The notes below the pieces were generated by a model. That model was given only the letters and a program-made list of their open reading frames with translations. It made no database searches and had not been told where the DNA came from. 64,000 nt of DNA from Planctomycetales bacterium 71-10 (GTDB taxonomy: Bacteria; Planctomycetota; Planctomycetia; Isosphaerales; Isosphaeraceae), in NCBI GenBank assembly GCA_001898385.1, contig MKTT01000076.1, positions 1 to 64,000 of the forward strand, in the 5' to 3' direction. This document shows positions 57,908 to 64,000 of this stretch, piece after piece (position 1 is the stretch's first letter; each line of letters opens with the position of its first letter). A program made the translations under genes and the position numbers.

Positions 57908-58423
57908 TCACGCCACATCCCAGGGTATACGTCCCTGTGTTGCGATCTCGATCACCAGCGGGTGAGGATCAATCGCTTTCACGCGCCTACGAAGGTCCAT
58001 CTGTACTTTGGCCGGGTCGATCGCGCGCGGGAACAATTTCGACGGATTGTCTGGTTGCTCCAGGTGCAGGACCACCCGAAGGTTGTCGGCACGCAACGCG
58101 CGCCTGGCCGCTTCCCGCTCCTTCGGGTCGCTCGCACGGATCTGGGCCGCAGCCACCCCCGCCAGCGTGTTTCGGACCTTGTCGACGATCTCGACCGCCA
58201 GGTCGATCGCCTTGGTGCGGCGATGCCGACGATAGTCCTTCACCTCGACGAGCCAGCAGCATGAAGACGGAGACGGCGATATTGCGAGGATGTCGACCCC
58301 CTTGACGCCGTCCATCATCCTGACGAACTGCTGACGATAGTGGGCCCAATCGTCGTATTTCGAGGCATGCCATCCGTTATGAAATGTAAATCCCAGCTGC
58401 CCTTCACGGATCTTCGCCATCAT
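57908..58423 (-). CDS. PD-(D/E)XK-nuclease-like protein, partner of AAA ATPase
   Basis: 171 aa, no named family recognised. A D-X15-E-X-K pattern (D44 in GVDILAI, E60-V-K62 in WLVEVKDYRRH) sits between two predicted beta strands, the layout of the PD-(D/E)XK nuclease core. Helices rich in Arg/Asp follow (LAVEIVDKVRNTLAGVAAAQIRA), then LRVVLHLEQP. Nuclease activity is inference. The start ATG overlaps the stop of the AAA ATPase gene (ATGA), so the two are made together. The pair is less GC-rich than neighbours, as expected of acquired DNA. Confidence 0.72.
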   Translation of the reverse strand: MMAKIREGQLGFTFHNGWHASKYDDWAHYRQQFVRMMDGVKGVDILAISPSPSSCCWLVEVKDYRRHRRTKAIDLAVEIVDKVRNTLAGVAAAQIRASDPKEREAARRALRADNLRVVLHLEQPDNPSKLFPRAIDPAKVQMDLRRRVKAIDPHPLVIEIATQGRIPWDVA

Positions 58424-59472
58424 CGGACGCCCTGGGCGAGGTAGCGGTCCGATTGGCTCAATTCTTCGCTGAGCGAGTCGATATCTCCCACATCATCGAT
58501 GGACTCGCCCTGTTCGAGGGCCACGCCCCCGGGGGCTGGGTGCAAGCCGATGAACCGGGTCTCCACGTCGGCGAACTCCGCTCCACCGGCCAAGATGTCG
58601 AGCTCTCGCAGCAGGAACAGGCTATGGGTTGCGACGAAGACCTGAATCCCCGCCGCGCAAAGGCCCAGGATCGTCCGCGCGACGAGCTTGATCACCTTCG
58701 GATTGAGGTTGGCCTCCGGCTCGTCCCAGTAAAGCGACCCCGCGCCCACGAGCGATCTTGTCGCGATCAATCGTGCGATCATCGCCAGTTTTCGCAATCC
58801 CTCTGCGACCAGGTGCGCCTCCAGGTCGCCCGCGGGGGTCTCCACGTAGAATCGATCGTTCCTGCCCAGCACGACCTTGCCCCCTAACTCCTCCTCAAGA
58901 GGGGTCGCCAGCCCCTCCAAAGGGCGAGGTCGCACGCCCCTGGTGGCTGGGACTCCGAGCAGCAAGCAGGTATCTCGCCAGGTCTCTTCGATTTCGAGGT
59001 CGGTCGTCTCATAGAGCGAGACAAATCCCGGGTAAATGGATAGCAACTCGCGACTGGGAAGGAACACCGGGGGATGGTCGGCCCACCGTCTCGGGAGCGA
59101 GATGACGTTCACTTCCGACTTGCTGTTCGTATTGAAGTGGAACGACAACGGGTGCGATTTCGGCTCGAACACCGCCTCGACCTCGCATCGGCTTCGCCCC
59201 TTCCGCCGGCTCGCCAGGCGACCCAACTCCTCAGGGCGGAAGACGCGACGGAGTTTGCGGGCGATCTCTCCCTCCAGGTACTTCTTGGTGGGGGCGGGCG
59301 GGAGGGCGTCGCGCTTGAGCGGTGAGACGACCGATTGGACGCAATACGCCGCTTTCAAGGCATGCGACTTCCCTGCCCCGTTCTCTCCGATGACGACGTT
59401 CAAGCCGGAGCAGAGCCGGAAATCCGCATCGGCGAAGACGGTGAAGTTCCTCAGGGTCAGGCGAGATAGCAT
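58420..59472 (-). CDS. AAA/ABC-type ATPase of the AAA_21 (OLD/RecF-like) group
   Basis: 350 aa; ATG at 59472 follows AAGGGGA. The N terminus MLSRLTLRNFTVFADADFRL is typical of RecF/OLD/AAA_21 proteins. Walker A is GENGAGKS (29-36). Residues about 40-240 hold an insertion with few known motifs. A signature-like LVAEGLRKLAMIARL (from 221) precedes Walker B SLYWDEPEANLNPK (from 246) and the H-loop VFVATHSLFLLRELD (from 278). There is no Toprim domain, unlike OLD nucleases. The downstream gene supplies a probable nuclease. ATPase plus nuclease pairs of this form are common in anti-phage systems (Septu, PARIS, AbiL-like). Confidence 0.88.
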   Translation of the reverse strand: MLSRLTLRNFTVFADADFRLCSGLNVVIGENGAGKSHALKAAYCVQSVVSPLKRDALPPAPTKKYLEGEIARKLRRVFRPEELGRLASRRKGRSRCEVEAVFEPKSHPLSFHFNTNSKSEVNVISLPRRWADHPPVFLPSRELLSIYPGFVSLYETTDLEIEETWRDTCLLLGVPATRGVRPRPLEGLATPLEEELGGKVVLGRNDRFYVETPAGDLEAHLVAEGLRKLAMIARLIATRSLVGAGSLYWDEPEANLNPKVIKLVARTILGLCAAGIQVFVATHSLFLLRELDILAGGAEFADVETRFIGLHPAPGGVALEQGESIDDVGDIDSLSEELSQSDRYLAQGVR

Positions 59473-59622
59473 CACGTCCCCTTGGTGGTGCTCGATGTCT
59501 GGGAGTCGGGACGAGGCCGCCGCGACGCAGTTCCAGCCCATTGTAATCTCGAGCCCGCGCCCACGCGATGCGACGGGGTCGGGGGCCCGGCTGGCATAGC
59601 TGCGGGGAATTGGGGCCTCGAC

Positions 59623-60321
59623 TCAGGGCCGTCCCGTGCCTTCCAGCGCCGCGACGATCGCGTCGGCGATGGCCTTCATGCCGTGGTCGCCGGGATGGCC
59701 GGCGACGCCTTCGTGCTTGTAGGGGCGTTCGGAGCGGGCGGCGTTGGCGGGGTCGCGGCCGAGGTGGGCGATGTCGAGGAAGACGGCGTCGGCCTCCTTC
59801 GCGGCGGCGCGGAGGCGGGCGTCCTTGGACTCGACGGGCCAGAAGCAGCTCCGGACGAGGACGATCGGCCGTCGGCCGTCGCGACGGACGCCTTCCAGGA
59901 TCTTCGCCACGCCGGCCTGGAACTTCGCCGCGTCCTCGGGCGAGGCGAACTCGGGCGTGTTCTCGCCGATCGCCAGGACGACGAGGTCGGCGTCGAAGGC
60001 GAACAGGTCCTTCATCTTCTCGGCGACGTCGTAGTCGGCGTAGCCGCGTTCGAAGTCGGCGATGTTCCGGACGAGGGTCTCGGGCTCCTTCCCCGCACGC
60101 TTCGCCACGGCCGCCGTGACCAGGTGGACGTAATCCTTCTCGGGCGCGGTGGCCGCCATGCCCCAGTCGCCGTGCCAGTCGATGTGGGGCGCGGGGCCGT
60201 GGCGGGTGATGCTGTTCCCCAGGAACAGGATCTTGCGCACCTCCGACAGCTTCGGACCCTCCGCGCCCGCCGTCCCGATCACGCCCGCCGCCAGCACCGC
60301 CAGCCAGAGCCCGCGTCTCAT
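59623..60321 (-). CDS. secreted SGNH/GDSL-type hydrolase
   Basis: 232 aa; ATG at 60321 follows GGGAGGG. A signal peptide (MRRGLWLAVLAAGVIGTAGA) precedes the SGNH fold. Block I is LFLGNSITRHG with the nucleophile Ser, block III is VVLAIGENTPEF with the Asn (and Gly before it), and block V is HPGDHGMKAIADAI with the catalytic His three residues after Asp. Substrate is probably an ester on a polysaccharide, but that is inference from planctomycete paralogues. Confidence 0.88.
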   Translation of the reverse strand: MRRGLWLAVLAAGVIGTAGAEGPKLSEVRKILFLGNSITRHGPAPHIDWHGDWGMAATAPEKDYVHLVTAAVAKRAGKEPETLVRNIADFERGYADYDVAEKMKDLFAFDADLVVLAIGENTPEFASPEDAAKFQAGVAKILEGVRRDGRRPIVLVRSCFWPVESKDARLRAAAKEADAVFLDIAHLGRDPANAARSERPYKHEGVAGHPGDHGMKAIADAIVAALEGTGRP

Positions 60322-60517
60322 CGATGTCCCTCCCGGATTTCGTCGTCGCCAGCGAGCGTTGTATCGCGAAGCCGGGACGTCCGCCACGGTGCGATTCCGG
60401 AGTTCCTCGCGGAATCCTGAAATCTCGACGCCCGCGATGCGGAACGTACGAGTGTTGGGTCGGTCTTTGACAACCCGTGCGGATCGAAACGAAGGGCGGG
60501 AACCGATTCCGGCGAAC

Positions 60518-60680
60518 GTCCCTCTCCCGCCGGGAGAGGGCGGCCGCGCAGCGGCGGGTGAGGGTCGCCGGAGGCGCGGAGGGCATGACGGGCTCCAGGT
60601 CGCCGGACCGGAGCCATGCTTACAGTCCGGCGACCCTCACCCGGCCCTCCGGGCCACCCTCTCCCGGCGGGAGAGGGGAC
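60518..60680. repeat. family 1 palindrome-ended repeat, intact copy (163 nt)
   Basis: Left end GTCCCTCTCCCGCCGGGAGAGGG, then GCGCAGCGGC and GGGTGAGGGTCGCCGG. The right end is the inverse: CCGGCGACCCTCACCC, GGCCCTCCGGGCC and CTCTCCCGGCGGGAGAGGGGAC. The 504-nt gap between the SGNH gene and prs (60322-60825) has this element and no supported gene. Confidence 0.85.
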
Positions 60681-60825
60681 GGACGGATGCCGGCCGGGGG
60701 ATGCGGGCCCACAATCGACTTCGACGAACGAAGCCGACCGCGTTCGCCGCAAGTTTCAATGCATCAAGAAGTTGCCGCGCCGCTCGCCGAAACCGTCGCC
60801 GCGAACGAAGCCATCGCGGGTCGGC

Positions 60826-61818
60826 TCAGTAGTTGAACAGGCGGCTGACGCTCTCGCGGCGGTGGATGGACATGATGGCGTCGGCGAAGAGGCCGGCGAC
60901 GCTCACGACCTTGCAGCAGGGGGCCAGGGGCTCGAAGCGGTAGCCGATCGTGTCGGTCATCACCAGCTCCTTGATCGGCGAGGCGGCGAGCTTGGCGGCC
61001 GAGCCCTTCGAGAAGACGCCGTGGGAGACGCAGGCGTAGACGTCCTTCGCCCCGCGCTCCTTGCAGGCGACGGCCATCTCGATCAGGGTGCCGCCGGAGA
61101 TGGTGAAGTCGTCCACGATCAGGACGTTGCGGTCCTTCACCTCGCCGACGATGTCCAGCATCTCGGCCTTCTCGTCGTGGCCGCGGCGGACCTTGTTGCC
61201 GAAGACCACCGGCGCGTGGATCATCTCGGCGAACTTGTACGCCTGCTTGCCGAAGCCCACGTCCGGCGACGCGACCACCAGGTCGGGGATCTCCTTCTTG
61301 CGGAAGTAGTCCACCAGGACCGGCATGGCGTACAGGTGGTCGACCGGGATGCGGAAGAAGCCCTGGATCTGCGGGCTGTGCAGGTCCATCGTCAGGACGC
61401 GGTCGGCCCCGGCGGCCTCGATGCAGTCGGCGCAGACGCGGGCGCGGATGGAGACGCGGGGCTCGTCCTTCTTGTCCCCCTTGGCGTAGCTGAAGAAGGG
61501 GATGACGGCCGTGACCTGGGTGGCGCTCGCCCGCTTGAAGGCGTCGATCCAGAACAGCAGCTCCATGAAGTTGTCGTTGACCGGGTATTCCGTCCCCTGG
61601 ATGACGTACACGTCGCGCCCGCGCACGTTCTCCAGCACCCGGACGAAGACGCACCCCTCGCTGAACGTGCGCGTCTCGGCCTGCGCCACGTCCGTCCCCA
61701 GGCGCTCGCAGATCGCCCGGCCGAGCGAACCGCTGGCGCTGCCGGCGAAGACCTTCAGCTCGCCGTAGGGGTCGACCCGGTCGGTCGAGGAACAGATCAG
61801 GGGCATGTCCTTGCTCAC
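60826..61818 (-). CDS. prs: ribose-phosphate pyrophosphokinase
   Basis: 330 aa from the GTG at 61818; ATG at 61806 would give 326 aa. Prs makes PRPP from ribose-5-phosphate and ATP for nucleotide, His and Trp synthesis. Motifs: LKVFAGSASGSLGRAICERLG, FSEGCVFVRVLENVRGRDVYVIQG, NDNFMELLFWIDAFKRASA, TAVIPFFSYAKGDKKD with the flexible loop, and TMDLHSPQIQGFF. The PRPP site is VLIVDDFTISGGTLIE. The Ser-Gly-Gly in this site replaces the usual T-A-G, which is characteristic of class II/III-like variants or planctomycete orthologues. Confidence 0.95.
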   Translation of the reverse strand: MSKDMPLICSSTDRVDPYGELKVFAGSASGSLGRAICERLGTDVAQAETRTFSEGCVFVRVLENVRGRDVYVIQGTEYPVNDNFMELLFWIDAFKRASATQVTAVIPFFSYAKGDKKDEPRVSIRARVCADCIEAAGADRVLTMDLHSPQIQGFFRIPVDHLYAMPVLVDYFRKKEIPDLVVASPDVGFGKQAYKFAEMIHAPVVFGNKVRRGHDEKAEMLDIVGEVKDRNVLIVDDFTISGGTLIEMAVACKERGAKDVYACVSHGVFSKGSAAKLAASPIKELVMTDTIGYRFEPLAPCCKVVSVAGLFADAIMSIHRRESVSRLFNY

Positions 61819-62085
61819 GGCGTCCGCCCTGTCGTCGGGGGGAATGGGATGGAAGGACTCCGTGCGATCGCCCCCGCGGCCGCAATCGACGGGCCCCGCC
61901 CCCCGCGGCGGGCCGTCGACATCTGATCTTAACACCGGCCCCCGTCCCCGGCCACCCTCCCACGACCCACCCATCGGCGATCGTCGGCGCATCCCGCCGG
62001 ATCCTCCTGTCGCGCCGGCCGATCGTTTACAATCGCGCGGTCCGTACGACGCCCTCCCCGCCACCGCCCACCAGGAGGCCCCGCC

Positions 62086-63708
62086 ATGCCGCGACGGAGT
62101 TCCATCCTCGCCCCCCTGCTCCTCGCGACCGCCCTCGCACCGCTCGCCCCCGCGGCCCTCGCCCAGGCCGAGCCCGCGCCGGAAGCCCCCAGCTTCGACG
62201 GCGCCGTCGGCTGGATCAACTCCGGGCCGATCACGCTGGAGTCGCTCAAGGGGAAGGTGGTCCTCCTGGACTTCTGGACCTACTGCTGCATCAACTGCCA
62301 CCACATCCTCCCCGACCTGGCGAAGCTGGAGGCCAAGTACAAGAACGAGCTGGTGGTGATCGGCGTCCACTCCGGCAAGTTCGACGCCGAGCGCAACACC
62401 GAGAACATCCGCCGCAAGGTGGCCGAGTACCGGATCAAGCACCCCGTCGTCAACGACGCCGAGATGGAGATCTGGACCCGGTTCGACGTCCACTCCTGGC
62501 CCTCGCGGGTCCTGATCGACCCCGAGGGGAACGTCGTCGTCTTCGGCCGCGACGAGAACGGGAACCCGGTCACGGCCGTCGGTGGCGAGGGCCGGTACGA
62601 GCTGTTCGACTTCGCCATCGGCAAGCTCGCGGCCGACGCCCGCAAGAAGGGGATCCTGGACGAGAAGCCCGTCGCCTTCCCCACCGAGGAGAGCCAGTAC
62701 GCCGACAAGCCCATCCTCTTCCCGGGCAAGGTGCTGGCCGACGCGAAGTCGAACCGCCTGTTCATCTCCGACACCGGCCACAACCGGATCGTGGCGACCG
62801 ACCTCGACGGCAAGGACCCCGTGGTCATCGGCGACGGCGGCGAGGGCCTCGTCGACGGCGACTTCGCGAAGGCCCGGTTCAACCGCCAGCAGGGGATGTG
62901 CCTGGACGGCGACGTCCTCTACGTCGCCGACACCGAGAACCACGCCATCCGCGCCGTCGACCTGAAGGCGAAGACCGTGGCCACCGTCGTCGGCGACGGC
63001 AAGCAGGCCGACCGCGACCCCCGCGAGCCGTTCGTCGGCCCCGGCAAGTCCTCATCCATCTCCAGCCCCTGGGACGTGATCCAGCTCGAAGGCTCGAAGC
63101 GGATCTACATCGCGATGGCCGGCACGCACCAGATCTACGCCTACGACCCCGAACCCGGGACCGTCCGCCGGTTCGCCGGCTCCGGCTACGAGAACATCCG
63201 CGACGGCCTCCCTGACGACGCCCGCTTCGCCCAGCCCAGCGGCCTGGCGACCGACGGCGAGGACCTGTTCATCGCCGACTCGGAGGTCTCCGGCGTCCGC
63301 GTCATCTCGAACATCGCCGCCGGCCTGCCGAAGGTCGGCCGGGTCGTCGGCAAGGGCCTGTTCGACTTCGGCGATCGCGACGGCGCCGGCCCGGAACAGG
63401 TCCGCCTCCAGCACTGCCTGGGCCTGGCCTTCGCCGACGGCAAGCTCTACATCGCCGACACCTACAACAACAAGGTGAAGGTCGCCGACCCCAAGACCGC
63501 CGAGGTCGCCACGTTCCTCGGCGACGCGAAGTCCGGCGACTCCGACGAGCCCGCCCGCTTCCACGAGCCCGGCGGCCTGAGCGTCGCCGCCGGCAAGCTG
63601 TACGTCGCCGACACCAACAACCACAAGATCAAGGTCGTCGACCTCGCCACCAAGACGGTGAAGACCCTGGAGATCCCCGGCCTCGCCCCGCCGGCACCGG
63701 CCCGATGA
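62086..63708 (+). CDS. NHLRC2-like thioredoxin-fold and NHL-repeat protein
   Basis: 540 aa. A signal peptide (MPRRSSILAPLLLATALAPLAPAALA) precedes a thioredoxin-like domain with the NHLRC2-type motif WTYCCINCHH (C67, C68, C71) and VVLLDFWTY. Residues about 215-530 are NHL beta-propeller blades: NRLFISDTGHNRIVATDLDG, DVLYVADTENHAIRAVDLK, KLYIADTYNNKVKVADPKT and KLYVADTNNHKIKVVDLAT. The animal protein NHLRC2 has the same order. Here it is predicted to be extracytoplasmic; a redox or scaffold role is inferred. Confidence 0.93.
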   Translation: MPRRSSILAPLLLATALAPLAPAALAQAEPAPEAPSFDGAVGWINSGPITLESLKGKVVLLDFWTYCCINCHHILPDLAKLEAKYKNELVVIGVHSGKFDAERNTENIRRKVAEYRIKHPVVNDAEMEIWTRFDVHSWPSRVLIDPEGNVVVFGRDENGNPVTAVGGEGRYELFDFAIGKLAADARKKGILDEKPVAFPTEESQYADKPILFPGKVLADAKSNRLFISDTGHNRIVATDLDGKDPVVIGDGGEGLVDGDFAKARFNRQQGMCLDGDVLYVADTENHAIRAVDLKAKTVATVVGDGKQADRDPREPFVGPGKSSSISSPWDVIQLEGSKRIYIAMAGTHQIYAYDPEPGTVRRFAGSGYENIRDGLPDDARFAQPSGLATDGEDLFIADSEVSGVRVISNIAAGLPKVGRVVGKGLFDFGDRDGAGPEQVRLQHCLGLAFADGKLYIADTYNNKVKVADPKTAEVATFLGDAKSGDSDEPARFHEPGGLSVAAGKLYVADTNNHKIKVVDLATKTVKTLEIPGLAPPAPAR

Positions 63709-63813
63709 ACGGGGACGCCCGGCACCGCTGGCGTGCGATCCGCCGGGGCGATACCATCCCCCTGATGGACGAGTCGGATTGGGCCCGATCGATTTCCCTC
63801 GGAGTCTCCTCGC

Positions 63814-64000
63814 ATGCCGCCCGGCTCCCTCGGTCGCCTTGCTTGCGCCGCCGCGCTGATCCTGGCCCCCGTCGTCGCGCGTGCTCAAACCCGCCCGGGG
63901 GCGGCCGCGGGCAAGGCCGCGGCGAGCCGCGCCGCCCTGCCGACGCGCCCGCGGGCCGTGCTGAAAGGGCACGCCAAGGAGGTCCAGGCGCTCGCCTTCT
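63814..64000 (+). CDS. secreted WD40-repeat protein, N-terminal part
   Basis: The gene runs off the right edge; 62 codons are visible. ATG at 63814 follows GGAG at 9 nt. A signal peptide (LGRLACAAALILAPVVARA) is followed by an Ala/Arg-rich stretch and RAVLKGHAKEVQALAF, the start of a first WD40 blade (the GH dipeptide and hydrophobic strand are typical). Planctomycetes have many exported WD40 proteins. Confidence 0.7.
   Translation, partial: MPPGSLGRLACAAALILAPVVARAQTRPGAAAGKAAASRAALPTRPRAVLKGHAKEVQALAF

Noticed and set aside
57899-57925. 7-bp hairpin CCCTGGG/CCCAGGG at the end of the nuclease-like gene
   Set aside because: It overlaps the coding end, has a 13-nt loop and no T-run; too weak for a terminator call.

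Overview
The window reads as chromosomal DNA of a planctomycete, most likely of the Isosphaeraceae (Paludisphaera/Singulisphaera/Isosphaera-like). Support: very high GC with G/C-ending codons throughout; two DUF1559 pseudopilin-like genes ending in the H-X9-DG motif; secreted proteins with the planctomycete LEPR-XLL-like N-terminal motif; a PEP-CTERM protein; an NHLRC2-type thioredoxin/NHL protein; and many single genes in changing orientation rather than long operons. The genus is an inference.

Layout. 0.5-8.4 kb: a chemosensory cluster on the + strand (STAS protein, CheY-like receiver, CheA, MCP, CheW, CheR, CheB). CheA to CheB is tightly packed with overlaps. The MCP ends in a likely CheR-tethering pentapeptide. 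8.4-16.5 kb: a DUF1559 protein, PyrD type 1B, a membrane protein, a large secreted two-propeller protein, a methyltransferase, a thioesterase and three small TatA-like genes. 17-26 kb: PEP-CTERM protein, aminotransferase, class II cytochrome c, DUF1559 plus lipoprotein pair, YpfJ-like metallopeptidase, LEPR-XLL protein, ThuA-like protein and CDF transporter. 26-34 kb: SmpB, a FolK fusion, DapL, and a two-gene sugar-nucleotide operon with an 1122-aa fusion of fucokinase-like GHMP kinase and UDPGP-type pyrophosphorylase. 34-43 kb: tRNA-Asp, pyruvoyl arginine decarboxylase, Sua5/TsaC, RuvA/RuvB, a histone-H1-like winged-helix protein, a HEAT lipoprotein, MutS2 without Smr domain and a VapBC-type toxin-antitoxin pair. 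43-54 kb: ACAD-fold flavoprotein, Nudix, methyltransferase, ACT protein, CAP protein, secreted protein, acylphosphatase and two ABC-transporter genes, one with a degenerate ATPase. 54-64 kb: SDR, subtilase, KdsB, an AAA ATPase plus PD-(D/E)XK-like pair, SGNH hydrolase, Prs, NHLRC2-like protein and the start of a WD40 protein.

Intergenic mosaics. At least three families of palindrome-ended, non-coding elements occur at about 26.1, 28.0, 38.3, 45.4, 47.3, 53.5-53.9 and 60.6 kb. One family has three copies of 179-181 nt. Some elements are nested in others. They explain most gene-free stretches over 300 bases.

Best candidate for an undescribed system: the translationally coupled AAA ATPase and PD-(D/E)XK-like pair at 57.9-59.5 kb, which looks less GC-rich than its surroundings and resembles a two-gene anti-phage module. 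Second: the reverse-order FKP-like kinase/pyrophosphorylase fusion with its GalU-like partner at 29.5-33.8 kb.
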